Source: Actinomycetota bacterium (lineage in GTDB: Bacteria; Actinomycetota; Thermoleophilia; Gaiellales; Gaiellaceae). From it: a stretch of DNA of 11,029 bases. Shown one piece after another: positions 1 to 6,296 of the stretch. Position 1 is the first letter of the stretch; the number at the start of each line of letters is the position of its first letter. Under the pieces are notes generated by a model. That model did no database searches. It was not told where the DNA came from and saw nothing but the letters and a program-made list of their open reading frames with translations. The DNA is taken from assembly GCA_005885085.1 (NCBI GenBank), contig VAXY01000064.1:1-11029 (forward strand), in the 5' to 3' direction. Position numbers and translations under genes: made by a program.

Positions 1-6
1 AGCCGG

Positions 7-516
7 ATGAGGAGCTTCAATCTGCGACAGGTCAAGCTCCGCTCGGGTCAGGAGTACCGCGACGAGATCGAGCTCGAGCTGGAGCCGTACGAGCTTGGCG
101 GCGAGCGCTACTTGCCGGTGCCCGACAGGGTCCCGGCTGAGCTCGCGATCACCAAGGCCAGCACCGGGACCCTCTTCGAGCTCGCCTTCACGTCACGCCT
201 CCACGGCCCCTGCTACCGGTGCCTCGATGACGCCGTGCTCGAGGTCCCGATCGAGGCGCGTGAGTACCAGGCGACGAATCCCGAGGGCTCCGACGAGCTC
301 CGCACGCAGTACCTGCAGGACGACAATCTCGACCTGGGCGGGTGGTCACGGGACGCGATCGCGCTCGCACTTCCGGACAAGATCCTCTGCCGGCTCGACT
401 GTGCCGGCCTCTGCCCGGTGTGCGGCAAGAACCTGAACAACGAACCGCACGCGCACGAGGAGAAGGTGACCGACCCCCGCTGGTCGGCCCTCGAAAGCCT
501 GCGCGAGAAGCTCTAG
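7..516 (+). CDS. yceD: YceD/DUF177 family zinc-binding protein
   Basis: A 169-residue DUF177 (YceD) protein. The family is nearly always encoded just before rpmF and is linked to 23S rRNA or ribosome metabolism; its biochemical role is not settled. The sequence shows the family's cysteines: C69-x2-C72 in the middle, then C128-x3-C132 and C136-x2-C139 in a C-terminal zinc-knuckle-like segment (CRLDCAGLCPVCG), followed by the family-typical ending DPRWSALESL. Length matches the usual 150-190 residues. The ATG at 7 gives the expected N-terminus, but only six bases lie upstream, so an earlier start outside the window cannot be excluded. Its usual partner rpmF lies 1 kb away because a minus-strand reductase gene sits between them; the yceD stop codon overlaps the reductase stop codon tail to tail (shared CTAG). 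Confidence 0.88.
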   Translation: MRSFNLRQVKLRSGQEYRDEIELELEPYELGGERYLPVPDRVPAELAITKASTGTLFELAFTSRLHGPCYRCLDDAVLEVPIEAREYQATNPEGSDELRTQYLQDDNLDLGGWSRDAIALALPDKILCRLDCAGLCPVCGKNLNNEPHAHEEKVTDPRWSALESLREKL

Positions 517-1487
517 CGCCCGATCGACGACATGTCCGCGTAGCGCGGCCCTGCGGCGGCCCCGGGCGGAAACGCCTCGTCGAGTTGCTGCAGCTCGTCG
601 TCGCTGAGCTCGAGCTCCGACGCGGCAGCATTCTGCTCGAGGTACGTGCGTCGCTTCGTGCCGGGAATCGGGACGACGTCGTCGCCGCGGGACAGCACCC
701 ACGCGAGCGCCAGCTGCGCCGGCGTGCAGCCTTTCTCCTCGGCGAGCTCGCGCACGTGCGCGGCGAGCGCGCGATTGCGCTCGAAGTTCTCGCCCTGCAT
801 GCGCGGGTGGTGCCGGCGGAAGTCGTCGTCCGAGAGCTCCTCCGGAGAGGAGAAGCGGCCGGCGAGGAAGCCGCGTCCGAGCGGGCTGTACGCGACGAAG
901 CCGATGCCGAGCTCGCGCACGGTCGGCAGGGCCGCCTGCTCGGGATCGCGTGTCCACAGCGACCACTCGGATTGCAGCGCGGTGATCGGATGCACCGCGT
1001 GCGCGCGGCGGATCGTCTCCGGCCCCGCCTCCGACAGGCCGATGTGGCGCACCTTGCCCGCGGCGACGAGCTCGGCCATCGCGCCGACCGTCTCCTCGAT
1101 CGGCGTGTCTGCGTGGACGCGGTGCTGGTAGTAGAGGTCGACGGACTCGACGTTCAGGCGCCGCAGCGACGCGTCGATCGCCTCGCGGACGTACTGCGGG
1201 CTGCCGTCGATCGTCCGGGTGCCGTCGTCGAACCAGCGGTTGCCGAACTTCGTCGCCAGCACGACCTCGTCCCGACGCCCGGCGATCGCGCGACCTACGA
1301 GCTCCTCGTTGCCGCCCTGGCCGTAGACGTCGGCCGTGTCGAGGAAGTCGATCCCGAGCTCGAGCGCGCGGTGGATGGTCGCGATCGACTCCTGCTCGTC
1401 GGTCGGGCCGTACCAGGCCGACATGCCCATGCAGCCGAGCCCTTGCTCCGAGATGACGAGACCTTCTCCGAGCGTGCGCGTCTCCAT
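513..1487 (-). CDS. aldo/keto reductase, AKR13/YakC-like
   Basis: A 324-residue NADPH-dependent aldo/keto reductase, a cytosolic TIM-barrel enzyme that reduces aldehydes or ketones; the substrate cannot be read from sequence. The catalytic tetrad is visible: D50 and Y55 in FLDTADVYG, K80 in LATKFGNR and H122 in YYQHRVH. The segments PIEETVGAMAEL, GKVRHIGLSEA, ALQSEWSLWTRD and PIPGTKRRTYLEQN are typical of the AKR13 (YakC-like) group and cover the cofactor-binding C-terminal part. The ATG at 1485-1487 is chosen because it gives METRTLG, the usual first beta-strand region; the open frame runs much further upstream but only as a shadow of plsX and rpmF. It is transcribed away from rpmF with 39 bp between start codons, and ends by overlapping yceD. 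It interrupts the usual yceD-rpmF pair and looks like an insertion into the operon. Confidence 0.93.
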   Translation of the reverse strand: METRTLGEGLVISEQGLGCMGMSAWYGPTDEQESIATIHRALELGIDFLDTADVYGQGGNEELVGRAIAGRRDEVVLATKFGNRWFDDGTRTIDGSPQYVREAIDASLRRLNVESVDLYYQHRVHADTPIEETVGAMAELVAAGKVRHIGLSEAGPETIRRAHAVHPITALQSEWSLWTRDPEQAALPTVRELGIGFVAYSPLGRGFLAGRFSSPEELSDDDFRRHHPRMQGENFERNRALAAHVRELAEEKGCTPAQLALAWVLSRGDDVVPIPGTKRRTYLEQNAAASELELSDDELQQLDEAFPPGAAAGPRYADMSSIGR

Positions 1488-1493
1488 GACCCG

Positions 1494-1499
1494 AGCGTA
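1494..1499 (-). promoter_or_regulatory. possible -10 element of the reductase gene
   Basis: Read on the minus strand, TACGCT lies six bases before the reductase ATG. This fits an actinobacterial TANNNT -10 hexamer and would place the transcript start at or next to the start codon, giving a leaderless mRNA. No convincing -35 box is visible and there is no Shine-Dalgarno sequence. Weak alone; supported by the same arrangement at other genes in the window. Confidence 0.3.
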
Positions 1500-1511
1500 C
1501 AGACCGCCAGC

Positions 1512-1517
1512 TAGACT
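1512..1517 (+). promoter_or_regulatory. possible -10 element of rpmF
   Basis: TAGACT ends nine bases before the rpmF ATG and matches the TANNNT -10 pattern. The rpmF operon needs a promoter here, because the upstream neighbour is on the opposite strand. The spacing suggests a transcript starting within a few bases of the ATG. No Shine-Dalgarno sequence and no clear -35 box are seen. The element lies within the 39-bp divergent region shared with the reductase gene. Confidence 0.45.
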
Positions 1518-1526
1518 GCGCCGTCC

Positions 1527-1715
1527 ATGGCCGTCCCCAAGAAAAAGACTTCCAAGGCGCGCCGCGACAAGCGCCGCGCACAGCACGGCATCGAGGCGCC
1601 GCGCCTGAACCTCTGCCCGCAGTGCGGACAACCGAAGCGCCCGCACCGCGTCTGCCCGACGTGCCACACGTACCGCGGCCGCGACGTCGAGCCGCTCCGC
1701 ACTCCCGCGCCGTAG
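1527..1715 (+). CDS. rpmF: 50S ribosomal protein bL32
   Basis: A 62-residue bL32, a component of the large ribosomal subunit. It opens with MAVPKKKTSKARRDKRRAQH, the basic rRNA-binding tail typical of the family, and continues with a four-cysteine zinc ribbon: C30-x2-C33 and C43-x2-C46. This is the zinc-dependent (C+) form rather than the cysteine-free paralogue some bacteria use under zinc limitation. Length is normal. The ATG at 1527 is the only sensible start. Only three bases separate its stop codon from the plsX GTG, so the two are surely co-transcribed, as in many bacteria. Confidence 0.97.
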   Translation: MAVPKKKTSKARRDKRRAQHGIEAPRLNLCPQCGQPKRPHRVCPTCHTYRGRDVEPLRTPAP

Positions 1716-1718
1716 CCC

Positions 1719-2717
1719 GTGATCCGCGTCGCCGTCGACGCGATGGGTGGCGACCGCGGTGCCGAGGAGATCGTCGCCGGCGCGCTCGCCGCGCGCTCTG
1801 ACGACGTCGCGCCCCTGCTCGTCGGCCCGGCGGGCCTCGAGACGCAAGGGCTGGAGCTGATCGAGGCGCCGGACGTGATCACGATGGACGAGAAGCCGAC
1901 CGAGGCCGTGCGCGCGAAACCGAACAGCTCGCTCGTCGCCGCCTGCCGTGCCGTCGGCGAGGGCCGCGCCCAGGCAGTCGTCTCGGCGGGCAACACAGGC
2001 GCGATGCTCGCCGCGTGCCTGCTCGAGCTGCGCCGCATTCCCGGCGTTCGCCGGCCCGCGATCGCGGTCACGATTCCGGCGCGGCGCGGCGCATCGGTGT
2101 TGCTCGACTCCGGTGCCAACGCCGACGCGCGCCCAGAGGACCTGCTCCAGTTCGCGCACATGGGTGCGGTCTTCGCGCGGGAGATCCTCGACGTGCGCGA
2201 TCCCGAGATCCGGTTGCTCTCGATCGGCGAGGAGCGGGAGAAGGGGAACCAGCTGACGCTGGAGGCGCACGACCTCCTCGCGGCGAGCGACCTCAATTTC
2301 GGTGGCAACACGGAAGGTCGCGACCTCCTGCGCGGCGCCGCGGACGTCGTCGTCACCGACGGCTTCACCGGCAACGTCGTCCTCAAGCTGCTCGAGGGAA
2401 CGATCACGAACCTGCTCGACTCCTTCCGCGAGGAGATCACCGCGACGACCCGAGGGAAGCTCGGCGGGCTGTTGATCCGCCCCGCGGCGCGGCGGCTCAG
2501 AAACCGTCTCGACCCCGACACCTACGGTGGGGCCTACCTGCTCGGGCTGCGCGGGCTGGCGGTGATCGCGCACGGCAATTCCTCCAGTCGCGCGGTCGCG
2601 AACGCGATCCGGCTCGCGGCCCGCGGCGTCGACCACGACGTGGTCGGGCGACTTGCTCAGCCGGTCGGGGACACCGTGTTAGAGTCCGCCCCCTCTACGA
2701 CTCCGACCCCCACGTGA
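1719..2717 (+). CDS. plsX: phosphate acyltransferase PlsX
   Basis: PlsX makes acyl-phosphate from acyl-ACP, the first step of phosphatidic acid synthesis in most bacteria; the product feeds PlsY at the membrane. The 332-residue protein has the family's start IRVAVDAMGGD (about 2-12), AVVSAGNTGAML (86-97), LLSIGEEREKGN (167-178) and TDGFTGNVVLKLLEG (213-227), and ends with the GLAVIAHGNSS segment. Length is normal. It starts with GTG three bases after rpmF, giving exactly the conserved N-terminus; there is no visible Shine-Dalgarno sequence, so translation may be coupled to rpmF. It stops six bases before acpP, whose product carries its substrate. A promoter-like element for acpP lies inside its 3' end. 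Confidence 0.97.
   Translation: MIRVAVDAMGGDRGAEEIVAGALAARSDDVAPLLVGPAGLETQGLELIEAPDVITMDEKPTEAVRAKPNSSLVAACRAVGEGRAQAVVSAGNTGAMLAACLLELRRIPGVRRPAIAVTIPARRGASVLLDSGANADARPEDLLQFAHMGAVFAREILDVRDPEIRLLSIGEEREKGNQLTLEAHDLLAASDLNFGGNTEGRDLLRGAADVVVTDGFTGNVVLKLLEGTITNLLDSFREEITATTRGKLGGLLIRPAARRLRNRLDPDTYGGAYLLGLRGLAVIAHGNSSSRAVANAIRLAARGVDHDVVGRLAQPVGDTVLESAPSTTPTPT
2680..2685 (+). promoter_or_regulatory. possible internal promoter (-10) for acpP
   Basis: TAGAGT, within GTGTTAGAGTCC, is the most AT-rich and -10-like stretch near the 3' end of plsX. A start about seven bases later would give acpP a leader of roughly 30 bases. A possible -35 (TTGCTC, 2653-2658) is 21 bases upstream, which is longer than ideal. 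An extra promoter for acpP makes sense because acyl carrier protein is needed in far larger amount than PlsX. Confidence 0.35.
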
Positions 2718-2722
2718 GGTGA
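2716..2722 (+). promoter_or_regulatory. Shine-Dalgarno sequence of acpP
   Basis: GAGGTGA is complementary to the 3' end of 16S rRNA. The GAGG core ends four bases before the acpP ATG and overlaps the TGA stop codon of plsX. It is the only good, correctly placed ribosome binding site I see in the window, which fits strong translation of acpP. Confidence 0.6.
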
Positions 2723-2723
2723 C

Positions 2724-2969
2724 ATGGCAGCGTCGCGCGAGGAAGTCTTCGAGCGAGTAAAGGAAGTCCTGACCGAGCAGCTCGGTGTCGACGAGGGCGA
2801 GATCACGGAGGAGGCCTCGTTCCAGGAGGATCTCGACGCCGACTCGCTCGACCTCGTCGAGCTGATCATGGAGCTCGAAGATCAGTTCGGGATCAAGATC
2901 TCCGACGAGGACGCTCAGAAGATTCAAACCGTCGGCCAGGCCGTCGACTACGTCTCGTCACACCAGTAG
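2724..2969 (+). CDS. acpP: acyl carrier protein
   Basis: An 81-residue acyl carrier protein. It carries growing fatty acids on a 4'-phosphopantetheine arm attached to S41 in the DADSLDLVEL motif (38-47). The acidic, helical sequence with FQEDLDADSLD, MELEDQFGIKI and VGQAVDYV is typical of type II fatty-acid-synthase ACPs. Length is normal. The ATG at 2724 is supported by the overlapping Shine-Dalgarno sequence. Placed between plsX, which uses acyl-ACP, and rnc, as in many bacteria. A fatty-acid role is more likely than a secondary-metabolite role given this housekeeping context. Confidence 0.97.
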   Translation: MAASREEVFERVKEVLTEQLGVDEGEITEEASFQEDLDADSLDLVELIMELEDQFGIKISDEDAQKIQTVGQAVDYVSSHQ

Positions 2970-2985
2970 CGCCCCACGCGGGGAC

Positions 2986-3666
2986 GTCTCCCAGCTCGCG
3001 AAGCTGATCGAGAACCTGCCCGACGAACGGGCGCAGCAGGTCTACACGCATGCATCCTGGGCGAGCGAGCGGTCCGCGTCGTACGAGCGGCTCGAGTTCC
3101 TCGGCGACAGCGTGCTGGAGCTCGCAATCGCGCGCGAGCTCTACGAGCGCTACCCCGACTTCAGCGAAGGACGGCTCGCGAAGATCCGCTCGCATGTCGT
3201 CTCACGCGCGAGCTGCGCAGTCGTGGCGCGGCAGCTGAACCTTGGACAGCAGCTCGCCGAGCACGGCGTCGAGATCCCGGACGACGAGCTCCACCGGCTG
3301 TCGCACAACCGCAACGTGCTCGCCGCGCTGCTCGAAGCGGCGTTGGCGGCCCTGTTCCTCGAGCACGGGTTCGAGCCGGTCGAGCAGCCGATCGTGCAGG
3401 CATTCGCCGGCAGGATCGACTACGCGCTCACGAGCCACGTCGACTACAAGACCGAGCTGCAGGAGGCGCTCGCGCGCCGCGGCATGTCGGTCAGCTACTC
3501 CGTGCTCGACGTCGCAGGGCCGCCGCACGACCGGCGCTTCAGGTGCGCGGCGGTGATCGACGGCGAGCAGCTCGGCGTCGGCGCCGGCGAGTCGAAGAAG
3601 GCGGCCGAGCAGGAGGCCGCGAAGGAGGCCCTGGCCGCTCTCGGCGTCGAAGTGTCGGCGGCGTAG
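2986..3666 (+). CDS. rnc: ribonuclease III, start codon unclear
   Basis: RNase III cuts double-stranded RNA during rRNA maturation and mRNA decay. The nuclease domain holds the signature YERLEFLGDSVLEL at 3082-3123; the C-terminal part is a double-stranded RNA-binding domain (HVDYKTELQEAL through GESKKAAEQEAAKEALAALG). There is no ATG, GTG or TTG in frame between the stop at 2863-2865 and the GTG at 3112, and that GTG lies inside the signature, so it would delete catalytic residues. I provisionally begin at GTC 2986, which gives about 226 residues, a normal length; CTG 3004 is another candidate. With this numbering E34, E37, D41 and E117 match known catalytic positions, but the aspartate expected at 114 is Ala (GCG, 3325-3327). 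The gene follows acpP by 16 bases. Identity is sure; the start is not. Confidence 0.85.
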   Translation, partial: VSQLAKLIENLPDERAQQVYTHASWASERSASYERLEFLGDSVLELAIARELYERYPDFSEGRLAKIRSHVVSRASCAVVARQLNLGQQLAEHGVEIPDDELHRLSHNRNVLAALLEAALAALFLEHGFEPVEQPIVQAFAGRIDYALTSHVDYKTELQEALARRGMSVSYSVLDVAGPPHDRRFRCAAVIDGEQLGVGAGESKKAAEQEAAKEALAALGVEVSAA

Positions 3667-3701
3667 ACTCGACTTTCGGGCGTAACTCCAGCACCATCCG
3701 C

Positions 3702-3719
3702 GGGAGGAGCTAGCCTCCC
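3702..3719 (+). promoter_or_regulatory. hairpin and possible -10 element before smc
   Basis: GGGAGG and CCTCCC form a six-pair stem around an AGCTAG loop, ending six bases before the smc ATG. Inside it, TAGCCT (3711-3716) ends nine bases before the ATG and fits a TANNNT -10 element. The GGAGG at 3703-3707 resembles a Shine-Dalgarno core but is 18 bases from the ATG, too far for normal use. Either a near-leaderless promoter or an RNA structure at the start of smc is possible. The 59-base gap between rnc and smc holds nothing else I recognise. Confidence 0.3.
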
Positions 3720-3725
3720 CTCGGC

Positions 3726-6239
3726 ATGAACTTGCGCGCAATCAAGCTGCGCGGCTTCAAGTCGTTCCCTGAGCCGGTCGAGGTGCGCCTCGAGCCGGGC
3801 GTCGCCGTGGTCGTCGGCCCCAACGGCTCGGGCAAGTCGAACGTCTCGGACGCGATCGTCTGGGCGGCCGGCTCGATGGCGCCCTCGGAGCTCCGCGCCG
3901 AGAAGCCGGACGACGTCATCTTCGCCGGAGGCGGCGGCCGCCCGGCCGAGGACTTCTGCGAGGTCGAGCTCCTGTTCGACAACCCCGACGGCGAGGGACC
4001 GCTGCCCTACACCGAGCTGTCGGTCGCCCGCCGGCTGCACCGAGGCGGGGAGGGCCAGTACCTGCTCAACCGCACCGCCGTCCGGCGCATCGATCTCGTC
4101 GAGCTGCTGGCCGACCTCGGCCTCGGCGGCGGGATGCATTCGATCATCGGGCAGGGCCGCGTCGAGGAGATCCTCGGCTCCAAGCCCGAGGAACGGCGCG
4201 AGCTGCTCGAGGAGGCCGCGGGGCTCGGCCGCTTCAAGAAGCGCAAGCACCGCGCCGAGCTGAAGCTCGCGCGGGTCGGGATTCAGGTCGAGCGCGCCCG
4301 CGACGTCGAGGCGGAGGTGAAGAAGCGTCTCCGTCCGCTCGCGCTGCAGGCGACGGCCGCGGAACGCGCCGAGAAGCTGCGCGGCGAGATCGCGTCGCTG
4401 CGTGCGCGGGTCGCCGAGCTAGATCTGGCCGAGCTGCGCGAGCGGCTCGAGGACGGCGAGGACCGGCGCACGGCAGCCGTGCTCGCACGCAAGCATGCGG
4501 ACGACAAGCTCGACAGCCTGCTCGAGGACCGCCGCCGCGCGGAGGAAGAGCTCGCCGACGCCGCCGGCAGGCGCGAACAGGCGACGGCGATGCTCTACCG
4601 GCTGCGCAGCGCGCGCGAGCGCCTGGAGCTTCGCCGCGAGAGCGCGCAAGCGCAACTCGACAATCTTCGCGCCGAGCTCGCGCGGCCACGCCGCGTGCTC
4701 GACGCACGCGTGCGCGTCGAGCGCGAGACGCTGCGCGAACAGGCGCGCGTCGCACATGAGCGGCTCCAAACGCTCGAGCGGGCGCTGGCCGAGCGGGAAG
4801 GCTTGCCTCCGGCGGCGCGGGCACTGGCGGAGCAGGGTGAGCGACTCGCGCTCTCCCTCCTCGACGTCGAGCCTGGGACCGAGCGCGCGGTCGCCGCGGC
4901 GCTCGGGCACCGTGCGGCTGCAATCGTCGCCGGCGACGCACGCTCGGCGCTCGCGCTCGCGGAGCGCGCGCGAGCCGCCGGTCTCGGCAGCGTCGTCGTC
5001 CTGACACGCGACCCCTCGGCCCTCGTCCGGGAACTTCCGGTCGTTCCGAAGGAGCAGCTGCTGCAGTCACAGGTCCCCGCCGTCACACGGGAAGGCTTCG
5101 CCTACGACCCGCAGCGCGGCGAGCTCTGGTTCGCAGGCGAGACGGCTGAGGCCGTCTGGCTCGAGCTCGAGGCGCGCCGCCGCGCCCTGGCGACCGAGGT
5201 CGACGAGCTCGAGGCCCGGGTTGCCGCCCCGATTCCCGAGGACGCCTACACCGCTGCTCGCGATCCCGTCACCGTGACACTGGCGCGGCTCGCCGCGCGG
5301 CTCGTCGAGAATCTCGACGGGATCGCGGACGACCGGTTCGGGGCGTCGCTTCGCGCGCGCGCCGACGCGGGCTCGACGCGCACCGGCGCCCTCGCGGAGG
5401 AGCTGCGCCGGCTCGGCGCGGCCGAGGTGGACGCGCGCCGCGCGGCGGCTGAGGCCGGCGAACGGCTGAGCGCCGTCGATGTCGAACGGGCGCGCATCGA
5501 AGCGGAGGCCGACGAGGCGCGGCGCAGGCTCGAAGCCGCGGCCGCAGACCCGGCCGAGGGCGACGACCGCGAGGAGCTCGCGGAACGCATCGACCGGTTG
5601 GACCGCCGGCGCGAGGCGCTCGGGCAGGTCAACCCACTCGCCAAGCAGGAGTACGACACGGAAAAGGAGCGCCTGGTCGAGCTGTCGACGCAGCGGGCCG
5701 ACCTCGAGCAGAGCCTGACCGAGCTCGAGCAGCTGCGCGACGATCTCGCGCGCACCGTCGAGGGGCGGTTCGCCGAGACCTTTGCAGCGGTGCAGGCGAA
5801 CTTCGCGGAGGTGGCATCGACGTTGTTCCCCGGCGGTGAAGGACGCCTGCGTCTGACCGAGCCCGAGGACGAGGATGAGCAACCCGGCATCGAGGTCGAG
5901 CTTCGTCCTGCGGGGAAGAGGGTGACGCGGCTCTCGTTGTTGTCCGGCGGCGAGAAGGCGCTCGGCGCGATCTCGTTCCTGTTCGCGCTCTTCCTCGCGC
6001 GGCCGTGCCCGTTCTACCTGCTGGACGAGGTCGAGGCGGCGCTGGACGACACGAACATCGGTCGCTTCGTCGAGTTGCTCCGTCGCTACTCCGACCGCGC
6101 GCAATTCATCGTCATCACCCACCAGAAGAGGACGATGGAGGCGGCGGACATCCTGTACGGGGTGACGATGGGCGCGGACGGGGTTTCCCAGATCGTGTCG
6201 CGCCGGCTCCCGCGCGAAGACGCGGTCGCCGTCGCGTAA
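3726..6239 (+). CDS. smc: chromosome partition ATPase SMC, short form
   Basis: SMC is the condensin ATPase that organises the chromosome, normally with ScpA and ScpB. Seen in order: Walker A GPNGSGKSN (31-39), Q-loop region IIGQGRVEEIL with Q143, coiled coil about 170-360, a hinge-like segment about 370-472, coiled coil about 475-690 containing the ALGQVNPLAKQEY motif (631-643), ABC signature LSLLSGGEKALGA (736-748), Walker B FYLLDEVEAALDD (763-775; D767, E768) and switch histidine H799. The ATG at 3726 gives the classic MNLRAIKLRGFKSF start. All head-domain motifs are intact, so it should bind and hydrolyse ATP. At 837 residues it is far shorter than the usual 1150-1200: both coils are reduced, and the hinge seems to keep its first lobe (LDVEPGTERAVAAALG) but not the second. 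A distinct SMC-like protein is an alternative, but position before ftsY favours genuine smc. Confidence 0.92.
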   Translation: MNLRAIKLRGFKSFPEPVEVRLEPGVAVVVGPNGSGKSNVSDAIVWAAGSMAPSELRAEKPDDVIFAGGGGRPAEDFCEVELLFDNPDGEGPLPYTELSVARRLHRGGEGQYLLNRTAVRRIDLVELLADLGLGGGMHSIIGQGRVEEILGSKPEERRELLEEAAGLGRFKKRKHRAELKLARVGIQVERARDVEAEVKKRLRPLALQATAAERAEKLRGEIASLRARVAELDLAELRERLEDGEDRRTAAVLARKHADDKLDSLLEDRRRAEEELADAAGRREQATAMLYRLRSARERLELRRESAQAQLDNLRAELARPRRVLDARVRVERETLREQARVAHERLQTLERALAEREGLPPAARALAEQGERLALSLLDVEPGTERAVAAALGHRAAAIVAGDARSALALAERARAAGLGSVVVLTRDPSALVRELPVVPKEQLLQSQVPAVTREGFAYDPQRGELWFAGETAEAVWLELEARRRALATEVDELEARVAAPIPEDAYTAARDPVTVTLARLAARLVENLDGIADDRFGASLRARADAGSTRTGALAEELRRLGAAEVDARRAAAEAGERLSAVDVERARIEAEADEARRRLEAAAADPAEGDDREELAERIDRLDRRREALGQVNPLAKQEYDTEKERLVELSTQRADLEQSLTELEQLRDDLARTVEGRFAETFAAVQANFAEVASTLFPGGEGRLRLTEPEDEDEQPGIEVELRPAGKRVTRLSLLSGGEKALGAISFLFALFLARPCPFYLLDEVEAALDDTNIGRFVELLRRYSDRAQFIVITHQKRTMEAADILYGVTMGADGVSQIVSRRLPREDAVAVA

Positions 6240-6246
6240 ACCGAAC

Positions 6247-6267
6247 TGCTGGGGTCTGACCCCAGCA
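6247..6267. repeat. perfect 10-bp inverted repeat between smc and ftsY
   Basis: TGCTGGGGTC (6247-6256) and GACCCCAGCA (6258-6267) are exact reverse complements with a single T between them. As RNA it could fold into a nine-pair, GC-rich stem with a CTG loop. No T-run follows, so it is not a classical intrinsic terminator. It lies 8 bases after the smc stop and ends 15 bases before the possible ftsY -10 element. The GGGGTC-T-GACCCC core resembles dispersed palindromic repeats I remember from several bacterial genomes, but only one copy is present here. It may be such a repeat, an RNA hairpin or a protein-binding site. Confidence 0.7.
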
Positions 6268-6281
6268 CTTCAGCCTGCCGC

Positions 6282-6287
6282 TACGGT
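6282..6287 (+). promoter_or_regulatory. possible -10 element of ftsY
   Basis: TACGGT ends exactly nine bases before the GTG start of ftsY, the same spacing as at rpmF and smc. No Shine-Dalgarno sequence is visible. This suggests an ftsY transcript starting within a few bases of the GTG. Confidence 0.35.
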
Positions 6288-6296
6288 TCGCGCCTC

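Noticed and set aside
342..1514. Long plus-strand open frame opposite the reductase gene
   Set aside because: Arg/Ala/Val-rich sequence with no family pattern, lying opposite a gene with an intact catalytic tetrad; a typical high-GC shadow frame.
1488..2636. Upstream extension of the reductase frame through plsX on the minus strand
   Set aside because: The extension has no recognisable domain and runs opposite rpmF and plsX; the reductase family begins at METRTLG.
3112..3666. rnc starting at the GTG at 3112
   Set aside because: This would cut through the LEFLGDSVLEL signature and remove three catalytic acidic residues, while the upstream frame clearly continues the domain.
3664..3669. TAGACT right at the end of rnc as a promoter
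   Set aside because: It consists partly of the rnc stop codon and is 56 bases from the smc start, outside the 6-9 base pattern; TAGCCT nearer smc fits better.
4234..5070. Minus-strand open frame opposite smc
   Set aside because: Almost wholly Arg, Ala and Pro, reflecting codon bias of smc on the other strand.
6247..6267. Inverted repeat as a classical intrinsic terminator
   Set aside because: The stem is strong but no run of T follows, so standard Rho-independent termination is not supported.
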